A DNA stretch of 42,164 bases, taken from Chromobacterium sphagni. Lineage in GTDB: Bacteria; Pseudomonadota; Gammaproteobacteria; Burkholderiales; Chromobacteriaceae. The translations under genes and the position numbers were made by a program. A model generated the notes under the pieces. The model ran no database searches, was not told the origin of the DNA, and was given only the letters and a program-made list of their open reading frames with translations. Where the stretch lies: NCBI RefSeq assembly GCF_001855555.1, contig NZ_MKCT01000014.1, positions 1 to 42,164 on the forward strand, given 5' to 3'. Below, piece after piece: positions 9,532-19,592 of the stretch (the first letter of the stretch is position 1; each line of letters starts with the position of its first letter).

Positions 9532-10102
9532 ATGAAAAAAACAGCATTCAAGCAACAGATCGTGCCGCTGGCGGTATCGCTGGCCATGGCGTTGGGCCTG
9601 GCTGCTTGCGGCGGCGTGTCTTCCGGTTCGTCATCATCGTTATTACGCCGCCGGCGCTTAGCGCTGAGGTGCCGCCGTTATCAACCTGCCTGTTCACCGC
9701 CTATGACAGCAGCGCTTCGGTGTTGGGCAGCTGCTCCGTGGTAAATCCTACGCCGGTGGTGCTGGCCGGCGCAGGAACCCGTACGCAATGGAATATGCTG
9801 GCCACCAGTGTGGTCGGCAGTTTCCTGGCACCGGGAGGCAGTCTTGCGGCTTCGCAAAACAGCGTGCCGATCAGCTGGAGTGTCAATCCTCTGGCTTTTC
9901 CCATCGATGTTGTCGAGGTGTACACGTCTGCGATGAGCGTAAATATCTTTAGCTTAGTGGGGGGCGTCCGCGCCGCGCCCAGCTGCAGTCCACTCCCGGT
10001 GCTGGGCGCATCCGGCAATGCCCGTGAAGTGCACTTGCGCGGCACTCAGCCCGATGGTTTGACCCTGTTTGATGTGATGCCTGCCGAAACTGAACGACCT
10101 GA
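9532..10102 (+). pseudogene. Small lipoprotein gene, frameshifted
   Basis: ATG at 9532 with an AGGGAG site starts a clear lipoprotein signal (MKKTAFKQQIVPLAVSLAM, lipobox LAAC, then GGVSSGSSSS). After about residue 36 this frame becomes Arg-rich and stops at 9744. The frame one base earlier carries protein-like sequence (STCLFTAYDSSASVLGSC... to ...LTLFDVMPAET), so one base seems to be missing near 9640, in a TCATCATCGTTATTA repeat. That second frame reads through the terminator at 10108-10134 into the antisense of the next gene, so the true stop was probably a TGA at 10091 or 10100 and a second slip is likely; the end given is approximate. I do not recognise the family. It would be an exported, four-Cys protein of about 190 aa. 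Confidence 0.55.
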
Positions 10103-10107
10103 CGGCG

Positions 10108-10140
10108 ATAAGCGCTGCCTTTGGGAGCGCTTATTCTTTC
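10108..10140 (+). terminator. Terminator after the lipoprotein gene
   Basis: Nine-base stem ATAAGCGCT / AGCGCTTAT with a 9-base loop, then TCTTTC. The stop of the convergent acetyltransferase gene (10131-10133) lies inside it. Confidence 0.6.
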
Positions 10141-10664
10141 TCCGCACTGGTTTTGGCGGGGATGTAGTACAGGCTGGGGCCGTTGATGCCGGGCAGCTCC
10201 AGCGTGCGGTCGTACTGCAGGCCCAGTTTTTCCAGCACGCGGATCGAGCCAAGATTGTGCGGCGAGGTGATGCCCACCACGTAGTCTATGCTCAAGCGGG
10301 CGCTGGCATGTTCCAGACAGGCCGCGCCGGCCTCGCAGGCGTAGCCCTGTCCCCAGTGACGCTGCAGAAAGGCATAGCCTATGTCCGGATGCGGCAGGCT
10401 GTCGCGCTTGACCAGGCCGCAGATGCCGACCGGGGAGGAGTCCTCCTGCAGTTCCACCAGCAGCAGGCCGTGGCCATGCTGGCGGTAGCTGGCCTGCGGG
10501 CCTTTCTCGATGTAGTTGCGGGCGCCAGCCAGGTCGTGGACGTCTTTGTCGCCGATATTGGCGATAAAGGCGGGCTCGTTCAGCAACTCGAGAATGAAGG
10601 CGTCGTCGTGTTCTTGCAGCGGCCGCAGACGCAGACGGGCAGTTTCGATTTCAAGTAACGGCAC
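10131..10664 (-). CDS. GNAT family N-acetyltransferase (RimJ/RimL type)
   Basis: Predicted acetyl-CoA-dependent N-acetyltransferase, 177 aa, of the Acetyltransf_3 group. It opens with the typical strand LLEIETARLRLRPLQEHDDAFILELLN; it has DIGYAFLQRHWGQGYACEAG, where QRHWGQGYA is the acetyl-CoA pyrophosphate-binding (Q/R)xxGxG/A loop; and it has the C-terminal HNLGSIRVLEKLGLQYD helix. The frame is open up to an ATG at 10757, but that codon lies inside the sdaA terminator hairpin, and the extra 31 residues do not look like GNAT sequence. A GTG at 10664 gives the normal length. The substrate cannot be told from sequence. Confidence 0.85.
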   Translation of the reverse strand: MPLLEIETARLRLRPLQEHDDAFILELLNEPAFIANIGDKDVHDLAGARNYIEKGPQASYRQHGHGLLLVELQEDSSPVGICGLVKRDSLPHPDIGYAFLQRHWGQGYACEAGAACLEHASARLSIDYVVGITSPHNLGSIRVLEKLGLQYDRTLELPGINGPSLYYIPAKTSAEKE

Positions 10665-10733
10665 GGATAGGGCTCTGATGGCTTGGGATACTGCTACCAG
10701 TGTGCCAGTTGGACGGCAAGCATGCCAGCAAGA

Positions 10734-10769
10734 AAACAGGCGGTCGTGACAATTCACGGCCGCCTGTTT
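10734..10769 (-). terminator. Rho-independent terminator of sdaA
   Basis: On the - strand: AAACAGGCGG, 16-base loop, CCGCCTGTTTTCT. Ten-base perfect stem, 15 bases downstream of the sdaA stop. Confidence 0.85.
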
Positions 10770-10783
10770 CTAATGGCGCGGGA

Positions 10784-12184
<1,401 letters not shown>

Positions 12185-12267
12185 GGTAATGCTTCTCTAA
12201 GGGAAAGTCCCGGATCGGGTCCGGGTTGTTGTCGGGCACCGCGAGGTGTCGCTTATCTCTGATCTTT

Positions 12268-12298
12268 ATTGTAACGGCCGCCGGGCGAGGGTGTGCAA
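12268..12298 (-). promoter_or_regulatory. Possible sdaA promoter
   Basis: On the - strand TTGCAC, a long 19-base spacer, and TACAAT. It predicts a leader of about 78 bases containing a small GC hairpin (CCCGGA / TCCGGG at 12209-12225). The spacer length lowers confidence. The rest of 12185-12484 shows no gene. Confidence 0.4.
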
Positions 12299-12484
12299 GG
12301 CGCTTGAGCGCCAGCGGCATCGCCGTCAATGGCGACCTCAGTTTGGATCGGCTGCCGGATGCTAGGGTAACGCAGAGCCGGCGGCTATGCCACCCTGTGA
12401 TGCATGGGGTTTTATTTGGAATATCAATGGCCTGCATGCTGTTTGAATGGTTGGCGCGGTCCCGTTTGCGCATATGGCGGGAGC

Positions 12485-13522
12485 CTAGCCGGTTGCCGCT
12501 TCCATCCGCGTCGTCCGCAACTCAGGCAGAAGTCCCGCGACGATCTCGCAAGAGCGCATGCGCTCCGTGAAGTCGTGGCAGTCGGTGGACAGCATGATTT
12601 CGTTGACGCCGGTCTCATCCAGCAGTTTCTGCAGCCCGGCTTTCACCGTTTCCGCTCCGCCGAAGACGGCGGCGCCCAGCCAGTCGTGGCGCACCGAGAA
12701 CTCCTCGCGCGGGTTCCACAGGCCGTCCATGCTGTCCACCGGCGGCGGCAGCGGTTGGCGGTCGCCGCGGATCAGGTTGAGGAATTTCTGATAGAGGGTG
12801 GTGGCCAGGCGCAGGGCCTTTTCGTCGCTGTCCGCCGCCAGCACCGGGATGCAGGCCATCGCGTAGGGTTCGCTCAGGCAGGCGGAGGGCTGGAACAGGC
12901 GGCGGTACATTGCCAGCGCCTCGTGCAGTTGGGCCGGGGCGAAGTGGGCGGCAAACGCGAAGGGCAGGCCCTGCTGCGCCGCCAACTGCGCGCCGAACAA
13001 GCTGGAGCCCAGGATCCACACCGGCACATTGGTGCCGCCGCCGGGGATGGCGCGCACTTGTTGGCCGGCGTGCTCCGGCCCCAGATAGCCGCGCAGTTCC
13101 GCCACCTGCTGCGGGAAGTCGTCGCCGCCGCCCAGGCGGTCGCGGCGCAGCGCGCGCGCGGTGAGCGGGTCGGTGCCGGGGGCGCGGCCCAGGCCCAGGT
13201 CTATGCGGCCTGGGAACATCGTGGCCAGGGTGCCGAACTGTTCCGCCACTACCAGCGGGGCGTGGTTGGGCAGCATGATGCCGCCGGAGCCCACCCGTAT
13301 GCTGCGGGTGTGGGCAGCGATCTGGCCCAGCAGCACTGCGGTGGCGGAGCTGGCCACGCCGGCCATATTGTGGTGCTCGGCCACCCAGAAGCGGGTGTAG
13401 CCCAGTTGTTCGACATATTGCGCCAGTTGCACGCTGTTTTGCAGCGCTTGGGCCGCGCTGCCGCCGGCGACGATGGGAGCCAGCTCCAGCATGGAGAGGC
13501 GGGGGGCTGAGGAGGAGGTCAT
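12485..13522 (-). CDS. LLM-class flavin-dependent oxidoreductase
   Basis: Luciferase-like monooxygenase of the YhbW/MsnO8 group: an FMN-dependent TIM-barrel enzyme of unknown substrate, about 345 aa. Family signatures are [14 protein letters not shown] near the start, [12 protein letters not shown] (residues about 43-53), [42 protein letters not shown] in segments, and [15 protein letters not shown]. The start is ATG at 13522 ([10 protein letters not shown]); a longer in-frame ATG at 13558 adds 12 atypical basic residues. It stands alone, transcribed toward sdaA. Such proteins are not true luciferases. Confidence 0.9.
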   Translation of the reverse strand: MTSSSAPRLSMLELAPIVAGGSAAQALQNSVQLAQYVEQLGYTRFWVAEHHNMAGVASSATAVLLGQIAAHTRSIRVGSGGIMLPNHAPLVVAEQFGTLATMFPGRIDLGLGRAPGTDPLTARALRRDRLGGGDDFPQQVAELRGYLGPEHAGQQVRAIPGGGTNVPVWILGSSLFGAQLAAQQGLPFAFAAHFAPAQLHEALAMYRRLFQPSACLSEPYAMACIPVLAADSDEKALRLATTLYQKFLNLIRGDRQPLPPPVDSMDGLWNPREEFSVRHDWLGAAVFGGAETVKAGLQKLLDETGVNEIMLSTDCHDFTERMRSCEIVAGLLPELRTTRMEAATG

Positions 13523-13738
13523 GGGTTTTCGAGCCTGTCTGGAGACCGCGCGCGTCAAGGCGCGCGCAATGCGGCTAGTATACGGCTGATGCGGCGCGCC
13601 GGCAGAGATGGCATTGAATATGGATATGCCGATTCAGGCGCCCGCCGCGGGAGAGGGCATGCCGGGGCGGGCAGGGCTTGAATTGGCCGGTCTTTGGCTA
13701 TATTTGACAACAATTCTTGTTTTCCCGAAGGAAGCCTC

Positions 13739-14137
13739 ATGACCCCACGCAGCAATCTGGACATCGTCCGCGCCACTTACGAAGGCGATTCCGAGGACAA
13801 CGGCCGCAATCTGCTGGCGGCGCTGGCGCCGGACGCGGAGTGGACCGAGGCGGCCGGTTTCCCCTATGCCGGCACCTATGTCGGGGCACAGAGCATAGTC
13901 GAGAACGTGTTCAAGCGTTTGGGCGGCGAATGGGATGGCTACCGCGCCGCGGTGGACAGCTATTACGACGCCGGCGACAACATCATCGCCCAGGGCTTCT
14001 ACCACGGCACCTACCGCGCCACCGGCAAGAGTTTCAGCGCGTCATTCGCCCATGTCTACACCTTGAAGGACGGCAAGATCGTCAAGTTCGTGCAGATCGT
14101 CGACAGCGCCAAGGTGCTGGAGGCGATGCGACCGTAA
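13739..14137 (+). CDS. NTF2-like / SnoaL-type small protein
   Basis: 132-aa cone-fold protein of the nuclear-transport-factor-2-like superfamily, which includes ketosteroid-isomerase-like enzymes and many proteins of unknown role. Pattern: NLDIVRATYEGDSEDNGRNLLAALAPDAEWTEAAGFPYAGTYVGAQSIVENVF, then GDNIIAQGFYHGTYRATGKSFSASFAHVYTLKDGKIVKFVQIVDSA, which is the usual helix then curved-sheet order. ATG at 13739 has GAAGGAAG just upstream; the frame extends to an earlier ATG at 13694 without a site. No partner gene. Function cannot be inferred. Confidence 0.85.
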   Translation: MTPRSNLDIVRATYEGDSEDNGRNLLAALAPDAEWTEAAGFPYAGTYVGAQSIVENVFKRLGGEWDGYRAAVDSYYDAGDNIIAQGFYHGTYRATGKSFSASFAHVYTLKDGKIVKFVQIVDSAKVLEAMRP

Positions 14138-14158
14138 GCCACCCGCTCCCCGGCATGG

Positions 14159-14190
14159 AAAACGGCCAGTCCTGCAGGGCTGGCCGTTTT
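14159..14190. terminator. Bidirectional terminator between the NTF2-like gene and yhhQ
   Basis: Eleven-base stem AAAACGGCCAG / CTGGCCGTTTT with a 10-base loop, lying between two convergent genes. Confidence 0.88.
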
Positions 14191-14208
14191 CGCATCCGCA
14201 TCGGGCAA

Positions 14209-14874
14209 TCAGGCGGGCTGCGCTTGCTCGGCCGCGCCGTTTCGCAGCAGGCGCTTGAGTATCATCTTCAGCGCCACGCCGTATATCGGCAGGAAGAAGG
14301 CCAGGCAGATCAGGATCTTGAAGCTGTAGTCCACCAGCGCGATTTCCACCCAGTTGGCGGCCATGAAGGGGTCGCTGCTCTTGTAGAAGGCGATGAAGAA
14401 GAACGACAGGGTGTCGCTGACATTGCCCAGCAGCATGGCCGACGCCGGGGCCACCCACCAGGCCTTGAGCTGGCGCAGGCGGTTGAACACCTGCACGTCC
14501 AGGATCTGGCCCAGCGCGTAGGCGGCGAAGCTGGCCACCGCGATGCGGGCGACGAACAGGTTGAAGTGCTGCAGCGCCTGCGCGCCTTGCCAGCTGCCCT
14601 GATAGAACAGCGTGGATACCAGATAGGAGATGGCCAGCGCCGGCACCATCGCCGCCAAGATGATGCGGCGGGCCAGCGGCGCGCCGAAGATGCGCACGGT
14701 CAGGTCGGTGGCCAGGAAGATGAACGGAAAGGTGAACGCGCCCCAGGTGGTGCGGAAGCCGAAGACAGTGATGGGCAATTGCACCAGGTAATTGCTGGAC
14801 GCGATGATGGCGATATGGAACAGCGACAGCCAAAGCAGCGCGGCCAGGCGCTGGTGGCGGGTAAAGGAAAACAT
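14209..14874 (-). CDS. yhhQ: Queuosine-precursor (preQ0/preQ1) transporter YhhQ
   Basis: Inner-membrane carrier of 221 aa (COG1738, vitamin-uptake-like fold) that imports 7-deazaguanine precursors of the tRNA base queuosine. About six hydrophobic segments are visible, e.g. LAALLWLSLFHIAIIASSNYL, ILAAMVPALAISYLVSTLF and ILICLAFFLPIYGVAL. Family motifs FTFPFIFLATDLTVRIFG (about 47-64) and ASAMLLGNVSDTLSFFFIAF (about 143-162) are present. A preQ1-I riboswitch immediately upstream supports the assignment, because the ligand is the transported compound or its product. The SD AAAGG lies 10 bases before the ATG, within that riboswitch. Confidence 0.95.
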   Translation of the reverse strand: MFSFTRHQRLAALLWLSLFHIAIIASSNYLVQLPITVFGFRTTWGAFTFPFIFLATDLTVRIFGAPLARRIILAAMVPALAISYLVSTLFYQGSWQGAQALQHFNLFVARIAVASFAAYALGQILDVQVFNRLRQLKAWWVAPASAMLLGNVSDTLSFFFIAFYKSSDPFMAANWVEIALVDYSFKILICLAFFLPIYGVALKMILKRLLRNGAAEQAQPA

Positions 14875-14884
14875 CGATTTCTAG

Positions 14885-14915
14885 CCTTTTTGCTGAATGG
14901 GGTGAGGGAACCCAG
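14885..14915 (-). promoter_or_regulatory. PreQ1-I riboswitch (translational type) in the yhhQ leader
   Basis: On the - strand: CTGGGT, loop TCCCTC, ACCCCA, then TTCAGC and an A-rich tail AAAAAGG. P1 pairs TGGG with CCCA; the extra C at 14902 after A14903 is at the position of the ligand-pairing cytosine. L1 CCT can pair with AGG of the tail to make the H-type pseudoknot. The layout is almost superimposable on the Thermoanaerobacter tengcongensis aptamer. The tail AAAAGG is also the yhhQ Shine-Dalgarno, so ligand binding should hide it and shut off translation when precursor is plentiful. Confidence 0.85.
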
Positions 14916-15080
14916 ATCATGTCCGCCCGCGGCCTGATTTTGGCCGGCGGGCCCGAAAGCGCCGAATTCTACTGTCTTTGCGGCGGCGGGAAAAGGTTTG
15001 CATTGGAAAATCAGCGGGGTATGGGAGCGGGCGAATCCTGGCCTGGCAAAATACTTTTGCATTTTATGCAAGCGAGTTTG

Positions 15081-15108
15081 TTGTTTGTCGGGAGATGGGG
15101 TCTATAAA
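15081..15108 (+). promoter_or_regulatory. Possible promoter of the 15170 chemoreceptor gene
   Basis: TTGTTT, 16 bases, TATAAA. The -10 is good and the -35 is half-matched. No FliA-type site was found here although chemoreceptor genes often have one. Confidence 0.35.
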
Positions 15109-15169
15109 TATCCTAAGTAAATTCTCGTACCCCGCATCGGGGATATGGGCTGGAAGAGTGAGGGCTGAC

Positions 15170-16786
15170 ATGACGATTACCAAGAGATTGCTGTTGACTA
15201 CCGTATTGGCTCTAATCGCCATGCTGCTGCTCGGTTTTCAGGGCGTCTGGCAACTAAAGCAAGCGAATGAGCGTTTTGACTATATGAAGGTCAATACCTT
15301 TCCTAGTATTCATACTCTGGATGATGCCAAGGAGGCGCTGGCCGAGGTGAGGCTGACGCTGGCTCGCAGCGTGGCCTTGTCCGATCCGGCCGCGAAGTCC
15401 GCTCAGATGGCATCGCTGGTGGATATCGACAAGCGCTTCGACGCGGCCTTGAACAAGTATGAAAAAGACCTGATTTCCAACGACGATGACCGCAAGCTTT
15501 TGCAGGTGGACCGCGACGACATGAAGCTGTACCGGCAGCAGCGCGAAAAATATTTGCAGCTGGCGCAGGCCAACGATGTGGCCGGCGCGGACAAGCTGAT
15601 GACCGGCGACATGGCGGCGGAAGCCAAGGCCTTGAATCAGGCTCTGATCGACCATATCGAGTTCAACTACACATTGGCGGAAGGCTTGAGCAAGGATAAC
15701 GACACGGCCTACCAGGGCGCAATCTGGCAGTCCACCGCGCTCATCGCGGCGGCTATCCTAGTTTGCGGCCTGTTGAGCGCCCAGCTCTATTTCAATATCC
15801 GCAGCAGCCTGGCGCAGATATTGGGCACCATGCAGTCGGTGCGCACCTCGCTGGACTTCCGGCTGCGGGCGCCGGTGCAGAGGATGGACGAGATCGGCAA
15901 GATGGCCACCGCCTTCAACGAGTTGATGAGCCGCTTGCAGCAGAGCTTCCAGGAAATACGCCATAGCGTCAGCACCATGGAAAGCGCCATTGTCCATATG
16001 GCGGATTCGTCGGGCCATATCGCCCATAGCTCGGTGCAGCAGAGCGAGTCGGCGTCGGCGATGGCGGCGGCGGTGGAGCAGGTGACGGTGAGCATCAACC
16101 ATGTGGCCGACCGCGCGCGCGAGGCCAATCTGCAGGCGCGCGAGGCCGGCGAGATAGCCGACCGCGGCAGCCGGGTGGTGATGGGCACGGTGGACGGCAT
16201 CAGCGCGGTGGCGGAGTCTATCCACGGCGCCGCCGAGCGCATAGGCCGGCTGCGGGAAGACAGCGACACCATCGCCACGGTGCTGGGGGTGATCAAGGAC
16301 ATTGCCGACCAGACTAATTTACTGGCGCTGAACGCGGCGATCGAGGCGGCGCGGGCCGGCGAGATGGGCCGCGGCTTCGCGGTGGTGGCGGACGAGGTGC
16401 GCAAGCTGGCCGAGCGCACCGCCAGCTCCACCACCGAGATATCCGGCGTGATAGACAAGATGCAGCAGGGCACGCAGGCGGCGGTGAACGGCATGCAGCA
16501 GGTGGTGGAGCGGGTGAACATGGAGGCGGAGAAGGCGCGCGGCGCCAGCGAGGCCATCCAGCAGATCAAGACCAACTCCGCGCAGGGCGTGCAGCTGGTG
16601 GCGGAGATATCTGACAGCATCGTCGAGCAGGGCAGCGCCAGCAACACCATCGCGCAGAAAGTGGAGCAGATCGCCCAGATGGCCGAGGCCAACTCCAAGG
16701 CCTCGTCCGACTCGGCCAGTTCCGCGCAGCAGTTGAAGGAGCAGGCCGGCCACATCCAGAAGACGGTGGCGCAATACCAGGTGTGA
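15170..16786 (+). CDS. Methyl-accepting chemotaxis protein (4HB sensor)
   Basis: Membrane chemoreceptor of 538 aa. TM1 is about residues 7-28 ([21 protein letters not shown]). A periplasmic, helical four-helix-bundle sensor (4HB_MCP type, about 29-185, with [21 protein letters not shown]) follows. TM2 is about 187-207 ([19 protein letters not shown]), then HAMP (about 208-262) and a signalling domain with the hairpin tip [22 protein letters not shown] and [18 protein letters not shown]. No C-terminal receptor-docking pentapeptide (ends QYQV). The ATG at 15170 follows GAGTGAGGG; the frame is open upstream, but TM1 sits properly with this start. The ligand is unknown. Confidence 0.93.
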   Translation: MTITKRLLLTTVLALIAMLLLGFQGVWQLKQANERFDYMKVNTFPSIHTLDDAKEALAEVRLTLARSVALSDPAAKSAQMASLVDIDKRFDAALNKYEKDLISNDDDRKLLQVDRDDMKLYRQQREKYLQLAQANDVAGADKLMTGDMAAEAKALNQALIDHIEFNYTLAEGLSKDNDTAYQGAIWQSTALIAAAILVCGLLSAQLYFNIRSSLAQILGTMQSVRTSLDFRLRAPVQRMDEIGKMATAFNELMSRLQQSFQEIRHSVSTMESAIVHMADSSGHIAHSSVQQSESASAMAAAVEQVTVSINHVADRAREANLQAREAGEIADRGSRVVMGTVDGISAVAESIHGAAERIGRLREDSDTIATVLGVIKDIADQTNLLALNAAIEAARAGEMGRGFAVVADEVRKLAERTASSTTEISGVIDKMQQGTQAAVNGMQQVVERVNMEAEKARGASEAIQQIKTNSAQGVQLVAEISDSIVEQGSASNTIAQKVEQIAQMAEANSKASSDSASSAQQLKEQAGHIQKTVAQYQV

Positions 16787-16812
16787 GACACAAGAGGGTC
16801 GGGGAAGACCGG

Positions 16813-16840
16813 ACAGGGCCGCATGGCCCTGTTTTCATTT
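16813..16840 (+). terminator. Terminator after the first chemoreceptor gene
   Basis: ACAGGGCC, GCAT loop, GGCCCTGT followed by TTTCATTTT: eight-base perfect stem. Confidence 0.88.
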
Positions 16841-16869
16841 TGGCGTCCGGTTTTTCTGCAAGAACCTGA

Positions 16870-16894
16870 TAAGCAAACCAGGATTAATTGCTTA
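16870..16894 (+). promoter_or_regulatory. Inverted repeat upstream of tauA, possible operator
   Basis: TAAGCAA, 11 bases, TTGCTTA: a perfect 7-base inverted repeat about 60-85 bases before the tauA start. The spacing and symmetry suit a LysR-type (CysB/Cbl-like) or GntR-type (TauR) regulator; which one cannot be decided from the site, and no regulator gene is adjacent. Confidence 0.45.
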
Positions 16895-16956
16895 GCTTCA
16901 TCGATGGTGCTTGTTAGATTGGTTTGGCGTTTGCAACCTTACCAGTGGATACCATC

Positions 16957-17943
16957 ATGGCAAAACCGCGCTTGCTTTCCCGTCTGTTTCTTTCCGCCGC
17001 CCTGCTGCTGGCCGGCGCGGCGTCGGCCGCTGATATCGTCACCATCGGCTACCAGACCGGCATCGACCCAACCAAGATTCCGCAGGCCGACGGCGCCTAT
17101 GAAAAAGCCACCGGTAGCCGGATTCATTGGCGCAAGTTTGAAAGCGGGGCGGAACTGATCGCCGCGCTGGCCTCAGGCGACGTGGCCATCGGCAATATCG
17201 GTTCCAGCCCGCTGGCCGCCGCCGCCAGCCGCGGCTTGGCTATCCAGACCTTTCTGGTGGCGGACGAGATCGGCAGCGCCGAGGCGCTGGTGGCGCGCTC
17301 AGGCAGCGGGATCGCCAAGCCGCAGGATCTGGTGGGCAAGAAGGTGGCGGTGCCCTTCGTCTCCACCACCCATTACAGTCTGCTGGCCGCGCTCAAGCAC
17401 TGGAATATCGACGCCGCCAAGGTGAACGTGCTCAATCTGCGTCCAGGCGAGATCACCGCCGCCTGGCAACGCGGCGACATCGACGCCGCCTATGTTTGGG
17501 ACCCGGCGCTGGGCAAGCTGAAGGCCGGCGGCAAGGTGTTGGCCACTTCGCGCCAGGTGGCTGAGTGGGGCGCGCCGACTTACGATATCTGGGTGGTGCG
17601 CCAGGACTTCGCCGCCAAGCATCCGGAATTCGTCTCTCGCTTCGCCAAGGTGTCGCTGGACGCCATCGGCCAGTACCTGGCCAATCCCCAGGCCTTCATC
17701 GCCAATGCCGACAATATCGCCAAGATTGGCCGGCTGACCGGCGCGGCGGTGCCGGACGTGGTGGCCGGCCTGCGCGGCAACCGCTTCCTGAGCCGCGACG
17801 AGCAGGCCGCGCTGCTGCAGTCGCCGTTTGTGCAGGCGGTGGGCAAGACCGCGGCCTTCCTCAAGGCGCAGGGCAAGGTGGATGCGCTGCAGGCCGATTA
17901 TGGTCCGTACGTGACCAACCGTTTCGTCAAGACCGCGAGGTAA
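16957..17943 (+). CDS. tauA: Taurine ABC transporter substrate-binding protein
   Basis: Periplasmic taurine/alkanesulphonate-binding protein of 328 aa. It has a signal peptide (LLSRLFLSAALLLAGAASA, cleaved before ADIVTIGYQTG). The mature part opens with the family pattern IGYQTGIDPTKIPQADGAYEKATG. It continues with ASGDVAIGNIGSSPLAAAASRG, VAVPFVSTTHYSLLAALK and GDIDAAYVWDPALGKL, all typical of TauA. The start is ATG at 16957; only a weak GTGGA site precedes it. First gene of a tight tauABCD operon (3-base gap to tauB). The complete set implies use of taurine as sulphur source under sulphate limitation, as in E. coli. Confidence 0.93.
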   Translation: MAKPRLLSRLFLSAALLLAGAASAADIVTIGYQTGIDPTKIPQADGAYEKATGSRIHWRKFESGAELIAALASGDVAIGNIGSSPLAAAASRGLAIQTFLVADEIGSAEALVARSGSGIAKPQDLVGKKVAVPFVSTTHYSLLAALKHWNIDAAKVNVLNLRPGEITAAWQRGDIDAAYVWDPALGKLKAGGKVLATSRQVAEWGAPTYDIWVVRQDFAAKHPEFVSRFAKVSLDAIGQYLANPQAFIANADNIAKIGRLTGAAVPDVVAGLRGNRFLSRDEQAALLQSPFVQAVGKTAAFLKAQGKVDALQADYGPYVTNRFVKTAR

Positions 17944-17946
17944 GCG

Positions 17947-18732
17947 ATGAGCCTGTCGGTCCACAGGGTGTCGGTGCGTTATCCGGGCCAGGCGCAGCCG
18001 GCGCTGTCCGAGGTGACGCTGGATATCGGCCCGGACGATCTGACGGTGGCGCTGGGGCCGTCCGGCTGCGGTAAGACCACCTTACTCAATCTGTTCGCCG
18101 GCTTCGTCCAGCCCAGCGGCGGCGCGGTCAGCTTCGACGGCAAGCCCGTCCGCCGGCCCGGCGCCGACCGCGCGGTGGTGTTCCAGCATGATGCGCTGCT
18201 GCCCTGGTTGAACGTGCGCGACAACGTGGCTTTCGGCCTGCGTCTGCAGGGCGCGGCCAAGCCGGACAGGCGGGCGCGCGCCGACGAGGTGCTGCGGCAG
18301 GTGGACCTGGCCGAAGCGGGTGATCGCCAGGTTTGGCAATTGTCCGGCGGCCAGAAGCAGCGGGTGGGCATTGCCCGGGCGCTGGCCAGCCCATCGCGGG
18401 CGCTGCTGCTGGACGAGCCTTTCGGCGCGCTGGACGCCTTCACCCGCGAGCAGATGCAGGAGCTGCTGCTCAAGGTATGGCGGCAGTCCGGCCGCCGCAT
18501 CTTCCTGATTACCCACGATATCGAAGAGGCATTGTTCCTTGCTACCGAGTTGGTGCTGATGTCGCCGGGCCCCGGCCGCATCGTCGAGCGGCTGCGGCTG
18601 CCGTTCAGCCGGCGTTACCGCGACGGCGAGCCGGCCAGGTCCATCAAGTCCGATCCGGTTTTCATCGAATTGCGCGAGCAGTTGCTGGCGGCTTTGTTCG
18701 CGCAGCGCCTGCCAGAGGGGAGCGCGGCATGA
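17947..18732 (+). CDS. tauB: Taurine ABC transporter ATPase
   Basis: Cytoplasmic ATP-binding subunit, 261 aa, that energises TauC. Walker A is GPSGCGKTT (about 38-46), Q-loop [22 protein letters not shown], signature [15 protein letters not shown], Walker [13 protein letters not shown] with the catalytic Glu intact, and H-loop [13 protein letters not shown]. The sequence belongs to the nitrate/sulphonate/taurine (TauB/SsuB) ATPase group; TauB rather than SsuB is chosen from the neighbours tauA and tauD. Starts 3 bases after tauA; its stop overlaps the tauC start (ATGA). Confidence 0.93.
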   Translation: MSLSVHRVSVRYPGQAQPALSEVTLDIGPDDLTVALGPSGCGKTTLLNLFAGFVQPSGGAVSFDGKPVRRPGADRAVVFQHDALLPWLNVRDNVAFGLRLQGAAKPDRRARADEVLRQVDLAEAGDRQVWQLSGGQKQRVGIARALASPSRALLLDEPFGALDAFTREQMQELLLKVWRQSGRRIFLITHDIEEALFLATELVLMSPGPGRIVERLRLPFSRRYRDGEPARSIKSDPVFIELREQLLAALFAQRLPEGSAA

Positions 18733-19580
18733 ATGGCATTGAAACCGCGGCCGAGCGGGAACTGTTGACCATGGCGTCCCGGCCCGATGCCAGGCCGGCC
18801 GCACGCGGCGGATTGCCGGCACGGGCCTGGCTCAGCGCGGGCAGCTTCCTGCTGCTGCTGGGCGGCTGGTGGCTGCTGGCGCACAGTGGCTGGATCGCGC
18901 CCTTGTTCCTGCCCGCGCCGGAGGCGGTGCTGCTCAAGCTGCGGCTGGTGGCTGGACAGGGCTTCATGGATGCCACCTTGTGGCAGCATCTGGCGGCCAG
19001 CCTGCAGCGAATCGTGCTGGCCTTGCTGGCGGCGGCGGCGCTGGGAATACCGTTGGGCGCGCTGATGGGCATCAGCCCTCTGGCACGCGGCTTGCTTGAT
19101 CCTGTCATAGAAGCCTACCGGCCGGTGCCGCCGCTGGCCTACTTGCCGCTGATCGTGATCTGGTTCGGCATCGGTGAACTGTCCAAGGTGCTGCTGATCT
19201 TCCTGGCCATCCTGGCCCCGGTGGTGATCGCCACCTGCCACGGCGTGGCCCAGGTCAGCCGCAACCGGCTGCGCGCCGCCCAAAGCCTGGGAGCCGGGCG
19301 CGGCCAGTTGCTGCGGCTGGTGGTGCTGCCGGAAGCCTTGCCGGAGATCCTCACCGGCATCCGCATCGGCCTGGGCGCCGGCTGGTCCACCCTGGTGGCG
19401 GCGGAGCTGGTGGCGGCTACCCGCGGGCTGGGCTTCATGGTGCAGTCGGCCGCGCAGTTCCTGGTTACCGACGTGGTGGTGCTGGGCATCCTGGTGATCG
19501 CCGTCGTCGCCTTCGTGTTGGAATTGGGTCTGCGCGCCATCCAGCGCCGTCTGGCGCCTTGGCATGGCCATAACAATTAA
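18729..19580 (+). CDS. tauC: Taurine ABC transporter permease
   Basis: Inner-membrane channel subunit, 283 aa, of the BPD_transp_1 family. Hydrophobic segments include [57 protein letters not shown] and [20 protein letters not shown]. The ATPase-coupling EAA-type loop reads [37 protein letters not shown] in segments around residues 180-215. The ATG at 18729 overlaps the tauB TGA, giving translational coupling; an internal ATG at 18771 would remove a polar leader. It is followed after 12 bases by tauD. Confidence 0.92.
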   Translation: MNGIETAAERELLTMASRPDARPAARGGLPARAWLSAGSFLLLLGGWWLLAHSGWIAPLFLPAPEAVLLKLRLVAGQGFMDATLWQHLAASLQRIVLALLAAAALGIPLGALMGISPLARGLLDPVIEAYRPVPPLAYLPLIVIWFGIGELSKVLLIFLAILAPVVIATCHGVAQVSRNRLRAAQSLGAGRGQLLRLVVLPEALPEILTGIRIGLGAGWSTLVAAELVAATRGLGFMVQSAAQFLVTDVVVLGILVIAVVAFVLELGLRAIQRRLAPWHGHNN

Positions 19581-19592
19581 AAGGAGTGAGAA

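Noticed and set aside
10665-10757. Longer N-terminus for the GNAT protein
   Set aside because: The ATG at 10757 lies inside the sdaA terminator stem and the added residues do not resemble the family.
15100-15169. FliA promoter before the first chemoreceptor gene
   Set aside because: No GCCGATAA-like -10 with correct spacing to TAAA was found; only a sigma-70-like pair is present.
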